NCBI RefSeq assembly: GCF_001693385.1 | Contig: NZ_CP016428.1 | Coordinates: 2,232,001 to 2,296,000, forward strand | Direction: 5' to 3' | Length of the DNA: 64,000 nucleotides | Origin: Bradyrhizobium icense | Lineage (GTDB): Bacteria; Pseudomonadota; Alphaproteobacteria; Rhizobiales; Xanthobacteraceae | In this document: positions 33,847-41,920 of the stretch, in pieces | Numbering within the stretch: position 1 is the first letter of the stretch | How the letters are laid out: every line of letters starts with the position of its first letter | Program-made: the position numbers and the translations under genes | The notes under the pieces: generated by a model | What the model saw: the letters and a program-made list of their open reading frames with translations, nothing else | What the model was told of the DNA's origin: nothing | The model's database searches: none

Positions 33847-34494
33847 GTGAGCACCGGCCCGGATCCATCGATCGTCCGTGACGTAGCTGCTTACTACAGC
33901 TCGAAGCTCGCCTTGCATGGTCCGACCCCGCAAGGCGTCGACTGGAACGGGAAGCCGTCGCACGAGCTTCGGCACGAGCAGTTTCTTCGTCTGCTCGATG
34001 GAGCCCCAGACGCATCGATTCTAGATCTCGGCTGCGGCTACGGCGATTTCATGCGTTTCTTGCGTACGGCGGGGCATCGAGGACCGTTCATTGGCTACGA
34101 CATTACGCCGAACATGATCAGTGAGGCGACGCGGCTGCATGGCGAGAGCGCGGATTGCCAATGGCGGGTCGGGGCCGAGCCAACGGAGACCATGGACTTC
34201 GCGGTTGCTAGTGGAATCTTCAACGTCAAAGGAGAGGTTCCGACTGAGACCTGGGCGCGCTACGTCCACGAGACCATCGACATTCTTGCACGCGCGGGCC
34301 GGCGCGGCTTCGCCTTCAATGTCTTGAGCCTGTCGAGCGATCCCGAAAGACGTAGCGAAACATTATACTACGCCGATGCAGCCGAGATGCTATCCTATTG
34401 TCTGCATCGCTTTGGCCGATCGGTGGCGCTGCTGCAGGATTATGGGCTTTACGAATTCACCGTCGTGGTACGGCATATTGCCGCAAGCGGATAA
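33847..34494 (+). CDS. Class I SAM-dependent methyltransferase
   Basis: The 215-residue protein, starting at GTG 33847, has the SAM-binding loop ASILDLGCGYGDFMRFLRTA (about residues 57-76) and a second acidic loop near FIGYDITPNMISEATR. The rest is a Rossmann-type methyltransferase with AVASGIFNVKGEVPTETW as motif IV/V region. The substrate is not evident. Its place 58 bases after the glycosyltransferase suggests methylation of a sugar or a glycan end. Confidence 0.82.
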   Translation: MSTGPDPSIVRDVAAYYSSKLALHGPTPQGVDWNGKPSHELRHEQFLRLLDGAPDASILDLGCGYGDFMRFLRTAGHRGPFIGYDITPNMISEATRLHGESADCQWRVGAEPTETMDFAVASGIFNVKGEVPTETWARYVHETIDILARAGRRGFAFNVLSLSSDPERRSETLYYADAAEMLSYCLHRFGRSVALLQDYGLYEFTVVVRHIAASG

Positions 34495-34505
34495 CAGGCC
34501 CGGCG

Positions 34506-35174
34506 TCAAAGGTTGCGCAGGCGCGTGCTCGGCACCTTGGAGCGTTCGGTTCCGCGCGGCGCCACCACCGCGTGGTCGGGCTGATCCTCAAGCACGAGGG
34601 CGCCAACCCCAATCACGCAGTTCTTTCCGATTGTGACATGATCCCGAAACGTCGCGTTGACTCCGACGAAACTGCCCTGGCCAATCTTGACGCCGCCGGA
34701 GATGACGACATGCGACGAAATGAACACGTCGTCCTCGACCGTTGAATGGTGCCCGATGTGATTGCCGCTCCAGAGTGTGACGTTGCTACCCACGCGTGCA
34801 AAAGGCTGGATAGTATTGTCTTCGAGAATGAAACAGTTTTCCTGCAGTTCGAAGCCGGCAAAGACCGTTGCATGGCTGCTCAGATAGGAAACCAACTGAT
34901 ACCCCTTGGCGCGGGCAGCGGCGACCTTCTCCGGACGAAGCAGGTTTAGCTTGGTGTAGCCGATCGCGACAAAGAAGCTAAAATCCTGCGGAGGAAACTT
35001 CTCTGCGACGTGCTCGAAGGGCACTACAGGGCGCCCGCGAAACTCGTTGTGGGAAAAAAATGCTTGGTCAACCGTAAATGCCGCGACTTCGTAGGTGGAG
35101 TCATTCGTAAAATAAAAGTCAGCGAGTTCAGCTATTTGACCGGAGCCAAAGATCACGATTCGTCGCGTTTTCAT
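34506..35174 (-). CDS. NeuD-family sugar O/N-acyltransferase
   Basis: The 222-residue protein has an N-terminal PglD/NeuD nucleotide-like fold (RRIVIFGSGQIAELADFYF) and a C-terminal left-handed beta-helix of hexapeptide repeats (FILEDNTIQPFARVGSNVTL, GNHIGHHSTVEDDVFISSHV, FVGVNATFRDHVTIGKNCVI). The general-base histidine is in GNHIGHHS. Such enzymes acetylate or formylate amino sugars or sialic-acid-like sugars using acyl-CoA. It is convergent with the methyltransferase and probably serves the 4-amino-sugar made by the RffA-like transaminase nearby, though that is inference. Confidence 0.85.
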   Translation of the reverse strand: MKTRRIVIFGSGQIAELADFYFTNDSTYEVAAFTVDQAFFSHNEFRGRPVVPFEHVAEKFPPQDFSFFVAIGYTKLNLLRPEKVAAARAKGYQLVSYLSSHATVFAGFELQENCFILEDNTIQPFARVGSNVTLWSGNHIGHHSTVEDDVFISSHVVISGGVKIGQGSFVGVNATFRDHVTIGKNCVIGVGALVLEDQPDHAVVAPRGTERSKVPSTRLRNL

Positions 35175-35579
35175 CTGATTTTGCTCTTCCAGTGCTGCCG
35201 CCGCTCAAACGGAACTGTGTTGCTAACCCCTTGTCAAACTTATCGAACAGCCCCTCGGCCACCGTGGCTACCACCGGGCCAACTTTTTTAAAAGTTCATT
35301 TTTCGGGTGAACCGCCACTGCACCGTCGCGGACGGAACACGACCGCGTCTGATGCGCGTGCCAACTCTGCGGATACTTCGCTCGTTGGGCCGTCGGGCTT
35401 CGCACGAAGGTCACACGGCGCCACGGCACCGCAAAACGTGCTATACGACCCGGGGTCGGCATGCCATTTCTATTCGTTGGCCAGTTTGAGGTGCGGTCGC
35501 AGACTACGGCGACCGATGAGAGCGGCGCGGGACTGATCAGAGAGCACGCTCGGCGTCTCCGGGCAATGACAGGGAAACA
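35175..35579. other. Divergent intergenic region
   Basis: About 400 bases between the NeuD-like gene and a methyltransferase gene on the other strand. No gene is supported; frames here lack homology. It includes an A/T-rich stretch (CTTTTTTAAAAGTTC near 35281-35296) that could hold a promoter. Confidence 0.45.
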
Positions 35580-36767
35580 ATGGTACTAGCGCCAACCGGC
35601 AGCGTTCAGGCAGATGAGCTCACCAAGGCCGCCGAAATATGCCCGAGCTGTGGATGCGATGAGGGCGTCAGCCTGCCCATTCCGGCAGCCGGTCGTTCCA
35701 TGCTAAGTGACGGACGTATTATCGCAAGGGCGATCGATAAGATTTGGTGTCCAGTCTGTGGGCTGGTGCGCCATCGATACCCGCCGGCAGCAGCCGAAAT
35801 CTCCGCGATCTACTCCGGCGCCTATGGTCTGCCTGCCTTGACTGGGGCCGGAGAACAGGCCCGGGGCAGGGCCTATGCAGCGGCAATCGTCGATGCGATC
35901 GGCGCGCGTCAAACAGGCCTGCGCATGATCGATGTGGGCTGCGGGTCCGGTGCGATGCTTCGTGCCCTCAGCGAATGCGAAGGCGGCGCGTCCTTCCGAT
36001 TGATAGGCATCGATCCGGCGCTGCCGCGTGCGCTAGCGCAGGCCGGTGAACGCCTGACCCTGATGCGCGGTTTCCCTGATCGTGAGCTGGCCGGGCATGG
36101 TCCGTTCGATGTTGTAGTTTCGATCAATACGATCGAGCATACTCCGGACCCCGCGCAGTTTCTTGCTACCCTCGAAACGTTGATGGCGTCGGACGGACAG
36201 GTAATCGTCATTTGTCCGACGACGGAATTTGCCAACGATGAATTGCTGTTCTTCGACCACTTCTGGAGCATCAGCCCGGCGGCTATGATTTCCTTTGCGG
36301 CGAGGTCGGGGCTGCAGCTAATCAGCCACAAGGAGCTGGCGGCTCCGCTCGCCGGATTTCAGCTCTTCAGGTTCGCACGCTCGACATTTGCCGGATCGGA
36401 AGTCGCAGGTATTGACGTATCGCCGGATGCAATCGCCTATCTCAACGCGTGGAAAGAGCTGGACGCCTCGCTTGAACAGCAATTGGCAGCGGCAAAACTG
36501 CCGGTGCAGGCGTTCGGCGCTGGTCAGATGGCGGCCTTGTTGCGTGCCTATGCGCCATGCACCTTTGCAATGTTCGAGCGATTTTTGCTGGATCATCCGG
36601 AAGAGGCGTGGCCGCTCGGCCCGGCGGTACGCTATGATGGATTTGACACACTGGTCGGTTGGGCAACCGTTGTTGCAGTTCATCCTTCCTCACAACTCGC
36701 CGTTGCTGCCCGGATCCAGAGCGATGGCGGGTTCGCCGTCACACTGCCCGCCGCTATCAAGAACTGA
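35580..36767 (+). CDS. SAM-dependent methyltransferase with N-terminal zinc-binding domain
   Basis: The 395-residue protein has a small zinc-binding N-terminus (CPSCGCDEG and CPVCGLVRHR, four Cys), a methyltransferase domain with MIDVGCGSGAMLRALSE (about residues 118-134) and a motif IV-like VVVSINTIEHTPDPAQF, then a C-terminal region of unknown role. This layout is like sugar C-methyltransferases (for example TylC3-type) and related glycan methyltransferases. It is followed by a PhyH-like gene 12 bases downstream, so the two are probably co-transcribed. Confidence 0.82.
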   Translation: MVLAPTGSVQADELTKAAEICPSCGCDEGVSLPIPAAGRSMLSDGRIIARAIDKIWCPVCGLVRHRYPPAAAEISAIYSGAYGLPALTGAGEQARGRAYAAAIVDAIGARQTGLRMIDVGCGSGAMLRALSECEGGASFRLIGIDPALPRALAQAGERLTLMRGFPDRELAGHGPFDVVVSINTIEHTPDPAQFLATLETLMASDGQVIVICPTTEFANDELLFFDHFWSISPAAMISFAARSGLQLISHKELAAPLAGFQLFRFARSTFAGSEVAGIDVSPDAIAYLNAWKELDASLEQQLAAAKLPVQAFGAGQMAALLRAYAPCTFAMFERFLLDHPEEAWPLGPAVRYDGFDTLVGWATVVAVHPSSQLAVAARIQSDGGFAVTLPAAIKN

Positions 36768-36779
36768 CCAAGACGAGCT

Positions 36780-37592
36780 ATGATAAGATCTTATGGCATT
36801 AACGAACGTGTAGCGGCCAACAGCGACATCGATGCGGCGGTGGAAAGCCTGAGCACGCTCGGCTATGCGATCGTCGGGGGCGGCTATTCGGCTGGAGAAC
36901 TCAGCGGATTTGCGCAAAGTTTCGACGCCGCGCGCTTGGCCGCGCACAGCGCCGCCGGAGGTACCGAAGCGCTGGCGCGGATCGACGAACACAATACTAT
37001 CCGCACGCCATTCGCCTACGACAAAAACTTGCTGGCGCTCGCACGCAATCCCGCGATTTTGGAGATCTGCGAGCGGCTGATCGGGGGCTATCAGGTCCTG
37101 TCGCAGCAGAACGGAGTCATCAATCCGCCCGCCAAAACCTACAATCAGGGCGCGTGGCATCGCGATCTGCCGTATCAGCATGTCGTGTTCTCGCGGCCGA
37201 TAGCAATCAATGCGCTGTTCTGCCTCGATGCCTTCACGATCGACAATGGCGCGACCTTGGTTCTGCCGGCGACTCACAAGCAGGAGAAATTTCCATCCGA
37301 TCGCTTTGTCGAGGCATCGGCCGTGCAGGTCTGTGCGCCCGCGGGAGCCTACATCGTACTGGATTGCATGCTGTACCACAGCGGCGCGCCGAACCGCTCG
37401 GGGACCGAACGCCGGGCCGTCAACCAGGTTTACACCTCGCCGATCATCCGCCAGCAAATCGATCTGCCAGCTTTCCTTGGCGACGACTTCACCGACGATC
37501 CGGGCCTGCGCCTTCTGCTAGGATACGAAGTGACCACGCCTAGATCCGACGCCGAATATTTTGCGATGCGCCGCGCAAAACTTCTGACATAA
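36780..37592 (+). CDS. Phytanoyl-CoA dioxygenase (PhyH) family protein
   Basis: The 270-residue protein has the Fe(II)/2-oxoglutarate dioxygenase pattern: the HxD pair in WHRDLPYQHVVF (about residue 125) with the distal histidine in VLDCMLYHSGAPNRSGTERR (about 198) and its following arginine for 2-oxoglutarate. PhyH-type enzymes hydroxylate small organic compounds, some in secondary-metabolite or glycan pathways. No substrate is evident. It lies downstream of the methyltransferase and ends five bases before the convergent beta-propeller gene. Confidence 0.85.
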   Translation: MIRSYGINERVAANSDIDAAVESLSTLGYAIVGGGYSAGELSGFAQSFDAARLAAHSAAGGTEALARIDEHNTIRTPFAYDKNLLALARNPAILEICERLIGGYQVLSQQNGVINPPAKTYNQGAWHRDLPYQHVVFSRPIAINALFCLDAFTIDNGATLVLPATHKQEKFPSDRFVEASAVQVCAPAGAYIVLDCMLYHSGAPNRSGTERRAVNQVYTSPIIRQQIDLPAFLGDDFTDDPGLRLLLGYEVTTPRSDAEYFAMRRAKLLT

Positions 37593-37596
37593 TGGT

Positions 37597-38517
37597 TCAT
37601 TGCTCGAGAATGGCTAATCCAAATCCTTCGCGGCCGTAACCATTGCCATTGTAGAGCATGTAGCGTCGGCCGCCGTGGTCGAAGACGAAAGGATAGGTTC
37701 GTTCCTTGTCTTCCCAAGCTTCCGGTGTGCCGACAAAGATCAGATCCTGATCGCGCCGTTCCCATCGCGCGCCATCGGTGGAGCGTGCGAAGCCAAGTTC
37801 ATAATGCGGGCGCCGCCGCGCATACCACATCGACAGGCTGCCATCCGGCTCACGCAACAGCGAAGGGCGCGAAATCGCAAACTCCAGAGGATCAGTAGGG
37901 CCCGCGACGTCGACCACGACGGCGTCAGACGGCGTCCACTGGACCAGATCGGGGGAGCGCGCTTCCTTGATAACGTGCAGCATTTCGAGGCCCTTCTGCC
38001 CCCAATGAAGATGAGAGCCGAACCACATGCGCCAACCCGGCCCGTCGCGCAGTACAATCGGATATCCGACCGACAGAGGATTTTCCGGACTGCGGCCGAC
38101 CACCGGCACGCTGCTGCCGCGGCGGAAGGTTTTTCCGTCGTCGCTCACGGCAACACCGATGAAGTTCGTGAATGGCACATGCACCAGTACCGTCCATCCA
38201 AGATAGAAGGCATAGAGCTTTCCGTCATGCGAGACGACGCTGGAAACCGTTACGCCATCGGCGTCGAACGATCCGCGCGCGCCCGGTGTCAGCAGTGGTC
38301 CGCGCAGCCGGCCCAACATCTCGAACCGGTCACCGTCGATGGCGATATCCACGGAAGCGGCCGACGATCGGTTGGAGGTGTCACGCGTCGAAAAGAAGAT
38401 CCGCACATTTCCATCGGCAAGCGCCAGGGCCGTCGGGTTCGCTGCATGGCTGGCGCACCAAGGCTCACCGGCGGCTGGTGAAAAGACCCTTCCGAGAGGA
38501 CGCCAGAGGTTCCGCAT
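37597..38517 (-). CDS. Beta-propeller protein similar to glycoside hydrolase family 43/32-like proteins
   Basis: The 306-residue protein from ATG 38517 has repeated Asp-box-like strands typical of five-bladed propellers: FFSTRDTSNRSSAASVDIAI, FDADGVTVSSVVSHDGKLYA, FYLGWTV, FGSHLHWGQKGLEML, SMWYARRRPHYELGFARSTD, YPFVFDHGGRRYMLYNGNGY. It has no signal peptide, so it works in the cytoplasm. In polysaccharide loci such proteins sometimes act in nucleotide-sugar handling. Its ATG overlaps the TGA of the upstream wbqC gene (ATGA), a sign of tight coupling. Confidence 0.75.
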   Translation of the reverse strand: MRNLWRPLGRVFSPAAGEPWCASHAANPTALALADGNVRIFFSTRDTSNRSSAASVDIAIDGDRFEMLGRLRGPLLTPGARGSFDADGVTVSSVVSHDGKLYAFYLGWTVLVHVPFTNFIGVAVSDDGKTFRRGSSVPVVGRSPENPLSVGYPIVLRDGPGWRMWFGSHLHWGQKGLEMLHVIKEARSPDLVQWTPSDAVVVDVAGPTDPLEFAISRPSLLREPDGSLSMWYARRRPHYELGFARSTDGARWERRDQDLIFVGTPEAWEDKERTYPFVFDHGGRRYMLYNGNGYGREGFGLAILEQ

Positions 38518-39230
38518 CAGCCGGTCCTCGCGGCTTGTTCGATCGTCATCGGACCGCAATAGGATGCGGCCGCAGATCCTGTCGAGAACAGGACATCGAT
38601 CACTGAGACCGCATGATCAAAGATGGGTCCCCGCTGCGGATAAGCCTGATACGGACCATAGCTCATCCATTCGACCGCGATGCCGGCCGCAGCAAACGCG
38701 GATTCGTCGAAATATTCACGCGCCGAAGGCCCGGAGAGATATCTTGTGGCGCCTGCCTTCTTGCAGATGTCGAGCAGCCTTTCGGTTCGCTGCCCCTGCG
38801 GAGAATATTCGCTGTCGCGCACCATGGTGGTTGAGATATTAAGTCGTTTAATCAGCGCTTTCAGAAACAGCGTGTTGACGTCGGTCAGCCGCTCGAGGCG
38901 GTCGGCGGCCTCGTAGATGGCTTTCAGCGCCGGGGCTTCTTCCGCGAAGAAGGGCGATTTGCGATAGGCCAGCTCGATCGATCGCCAGTGCTTATCGGCC
39001 CATGGCTCCGCGAAACCGACTTCGTCGATCGGTTGTTCGAAGCGCGATTTGGTGGCGACCGGAATTGTCAGCCAGATCGGCCCGGTTGGCGTCATGATCC
39101 GGTTGCGGTTATGCCAGTGCCGCTTCACATATTGCGCGCCGTCCAGCACTACATAATGATCGGTGCGGCCGATCAAGTCGAAGAATCCCTTCCACGGAAT
39201 ATAACATGATTGAATAATGGCAACGCGCAT
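38517..39230 (-). CDS. WbqC family protein
   Basis: The 237-residue product from ATG 39230 has the WbqC signature VAIIQSCYIPWKGFFDLIGR, with DGAQYVKRHWHNRNRIMTPT and further conserved YLSGPSAREYFDESAF. WbqC proteins are found in O-antigen and glycopeptide loci next to WecE/RffA-type or DegT transaminases; a role in amino-sugar or amino-acyl modification has been proposed but is not proven. The upstream frame before 39230 is not conserved. Here it lies beside the RffA-like gene and overlaps the beta-propeller gene, consistent with a modification cassette. Confidence 0.85.
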   Translation of the reverse strand: MRVAIIQSCYIPWKGFFDLIGRTDHYVVLDGAQYVKRHWHNRNRIMTPTGPIWLTIPVATKSRFEQPIDEVGFAEPWADKHWRSIELAYRKSPFFAEEAPALKAIYEAADRLERLTDVNTLFLKALIKRLNISTTMVRDSEYSPQGQRTERLLDICKKAGATRYLSGPSAREYFDESAFAAAGIAVEWMSYGPYQAYPQRGPIFDHAVSVIDVLFSTGSAAASYCGPMTIEQAARTG

Positions 39231-39492
39231 AGAAGGCTTTCCAAATCCGGATTCTGTACTGTGATCGAGTGGCGTCGGTATAGGTATTGATTTGTTCAAG
39301 GTCAGAGCGCTTTGTTCAATGAACCACCATTGCTCGAAATCACGCCGCTAACGTCGATGGGGTTGTTGTGTGACACAACGGATGCTATTATACCAAACGG
39401 TAGCCGGAAGTGTCCCGTGTGACATGTGCTGCGCTCGACCAAAAAGCAACTTGAACGGCATTATTTGATCAGTCCGTGCCGTTCCTAGCAGA

Positions 39493-40635
39493 TTATCTTT
39501 TCACGAGCGCGGTCAGCGTTTCGCACACCCGCTGCTGCTGGCTCTCACTCAAGCCGAACCACATCGGCAGCCTGACCAGGCGCTGCGATAGCGAGGTTGT
39601 CAGTGCCAATTCACCGTGCGCGCGTCCATAGCGCCGGCCCGCCGGCGATGAATGCAGCGGGACATAGTGAAAAACCGCGCCGATCCCGTTTTGCTTTAGT
39701 CCGTCGAGCACAAGCTGGCGATCGATTTCGGATGCCAGCAGGACGTAGTACATGTGCGCGTTGTGCTGACAGTCCGCCGGGACGATCGGCCGGCGCAGCA
39801 AGCCCTGTCGTTCGAGCGGTTCGAGCATTTGATGATAGCGATGCCAGACCGCCATCCGTTCGCTGGTGATCCGCTGCGCCTCTTCGAGCTGTGCCCACAG
39901 GAATGCAGCGGTCATCTCGTTCGGTAGAAAGGAAGAACCGATATCCTGCCAGGTGTATTTATCGACTTCGCCCCGGAAAAACCGGCCGCGATCGGTTCCC
40001 TTCTCGCGAATGATTTCAGCCCTCTGCGCGAATTCTGCATCCCGCACCAGAAGGCTGCCGCCTTCACCCGAGATGATGTTCTTGGTTTCGTGAAAGCTGA
40101 AACTGCCGAGGTCCCCGATCGCCCCGAGTGCGCGGTTCTTGTAACCGGCCATGATTCCCTGCGCAGCGTCTTCAACCACTCTGAGACCGTGACGCCGGCC
40201 GATCGCGAGAATGGAATCCATTTCGCAGGAAACGCCGGCATAATGCACTGGAACGATGGCGCGGGTCCGCGTCGTGATCGCGTCCTCGATCAGCCGTTCG
40301 TCCAGGTTGAGCGTGTCTTCCCTGATATCGACGAATACCGGCACCGCTCCGCGCAGGACGAAGGCGTTCGCGGTCGATACAAACGTGTAAGAAGGCAGGA
40401 TTACTTCATCGCCGCTTTCGAGGTCCAACAGCAGCGCGGTCATATCCAGAGCCGAGGTGCAGGAATGGGTCAGCAGCGCTTTCGCGCAGCCGGTGTGTTT
40501 CTCAATCCACCGGTGGCAGCGCTTTGTGAAGGGGCCGTCACCGGAAAGATGATAATTGCGCTGCGTTTCTGCAGCATAGACCATTTCCTTGCCGGTGGAG
40601 TAAGGCCGGTTGAACGGAATGTATTCTGCTGTCAC
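39493..40635 (-). CDS. rffA: dTDP-4-amino-4,6-dideoxygalactose transaminase (WecE/RffA-like)
   Basis: From GTG 40635 the product is 380 residues and tracks E. coli WecE/RffA: YIPFNRPYSTGKEMVYAAE, LLTHSCTSALDMTALLLDLE, PSYTFVSTANAFVLRGAVPV, VEDAAQGIMAGYKNRALG and the PLP lysine in FSFHETKNIISGEGG. It makes dTDP-4-amino-4,6-dideoxygalactose from the RmlB product, fitting rmlA and rmlB at about 50 kb with no rmlC or rmlD. The longer open frame to 40773 has no homology. The start has no strong ribosome-binding site. Confidence 0.9.
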   Translation of the reverse strand: MTAEYIPFNRPYSTGKEMVYAAETQRNYHLSGDGPFTKRCHRWIEKHTGCAKALLTHSCTSALDMTALLLDLESGDEVILPSYTFVSTANAFVLRGAVPVFVDIREDTLNLDERLIEDAITTRTRAIVPVHYAGVSCEMDSILAIGRRHGLRVVEDAAQGIMAGYKNRALGAIGDLGSFSFHETKNIISGEGGSLLVRDAEFAQRAEIIREKGTDRGRFFRGEVDKYTWQDIGSSFLPNEMTAAFLWAQLEEAQRITSERMAVWHRYHQMLEPLERQGLLRRPIVPADCQHNAHMYYVLLASEIDRQLVLDGLKQNGIGAVFHYVPLHSSPAGRRYGRAHGELALTTSLSQRLVRLPMWFGLSESQQQRVCETLTALVKR

Positions 40636-41078
40636 GGTTTCACTGCACGGGTTTGCCGGGGCAGTTTGGCCCCTGGCCTGAGGGTGCACAAATTGGCGGT
40701 TTCCGCAGCAGGAATCAACGGTTGATCGCGGGCAAGCGTGACGACGCGCTTCTGTTAGATGCACCCTCGACATCCCGTCCTCGGGCTGATAGCTCGCTCA
40801 CGATGCTCTGAGAGGTTTTCACCCTTGATCGATGAGCTTGTTGACGTACCTGGCAAAGCCAGGGCTTCGTCGAATCCTCCGGCGCCCGGTCGGGCAGAGC
40901 GGCTGTTCGCCGGGTGGTCTGCCAATCTGTTCCAGATGGGGGTTACCCAGCAGGTTGCCCTCATTCCGGTCTTGCTGCACTACTGGACGGGCGATACGCG
41001 GCAGCGTGGCTTGCGATCTTTGCCATCGGGAATCTTGCTTCATCGCGGATGCAGGCCTGCTAGTACCCGGAATCAGAG
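40636..41078. other. Spacer between rffA and the IS630 remnant
   Basis: No gene is supported. Frames on both strands (for example near 40755-40964) have no homology I recognise, although the base composition resembles decayed transposon flanks. Confidence 0.4.
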
Positions 41079-41750
41079 CTAAGTGATACGGCGGCCTGTG
41101 AAGCGGCGTTGGCGGACCTTTTTCTTGGTCCAGACGAAGGGATCGGCTTTTTCGTTGTACGCGTTGACGTAGGCATCGATGTGTTCCTGAAGCTGCTTGA
41201 GGCTTGTGAAGGAGGTGCCGCTGAGTGACTGTCCCTGCAAGATCGAGAACCATACCTCGACCTGATTGAGCCAGGACGCGCTTGTCGGCGTGAAATGAAA
41301 TTTCACATTGGGGTGGGCCTTTTAGCCAGTGCTCGTTCTTCTGATGGGTGTCGAGGTTGTCGAGGATGACGTGAAGCTTTCGGCCCGGAAAGGCCGCGGT
41401 GACACTGTTCATGAAGTCGAGAAACTCGACACGGCGACGGCGTTTTGAATGCGTCGCGATGATCTTTCCGGTGGCGACCTCGAGCGCCGCAAACAGTGTT
41501 GTCGTGCCATGCCGCTTGTAATCGTGGCTCTGGCCGGTCAAGGCGCGGCCATTGGGCAACTTCAGATAGCCATGCGCTCGCTCCAAGGCCTGGATCGAGG
41601 GCTTCTCATCCACGCATAGCACAATGGCCTTCGCGGGCGGGGCGACGTAGAGGCCGACAACATCGGCGGCCTTGGCCGTAAAGTTCGGGTCGTTGCTCTT
41701 GCACCAGGACTTGCGAGCCGCGAGGTCGATCTTGTGGGTGGATGTATGTG
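41079..41750 (-). mobile_element. IS630-family transposase, frameshifted remnant
   Basis: Minus-strand segments read an IS630 transposase: STHKIDLAA-like sequence near 41730, then VLCVDEKPSIQALERAHGYL, RALTGQSHDYKRHGTTTLFA, RRRRVEFLDFMNSVTAAF and LHVILDNLDTHQKNEHWLK, followed in another frame by KFHFTPTSASWLNQVEVWFS and the end AYNEKADPFVWTKKKVRQRR. The DDE residues (Asp in CVDE, Asp in ILDN, Glu in QVEVW) are thus split across at least two frames, with the break near 41310-41325 and another upstream. The 5' third of the gene is not readable. It is a dead copy between rffA and the dehydratase gene. Confidence 0.8.
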
Positions 41751-41920
41751 CTCGGCGTTGAGTGGCCGGGCCGGTGGCATGGTGCTGCGCGCCAGATCAG
41801 AGGCGGCGGAATCTTCCGGAACAGTCCGGCCATGATCGCTGGCATGCACGCCAGAGATGAGCTATCAGCGGGCGAGGGGCGCTCTGCGAATCCCGATCGT
41901 TTCCGTAGCCGGCCAATGGA

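Noticed and set aside
40759..41086. Plus- and minus-strand frames beside the IS630 remnant as a possible second transposase
   Set aside because: I looked for transposase or reverse-transcriptase motifs and found none, so nothing is called.
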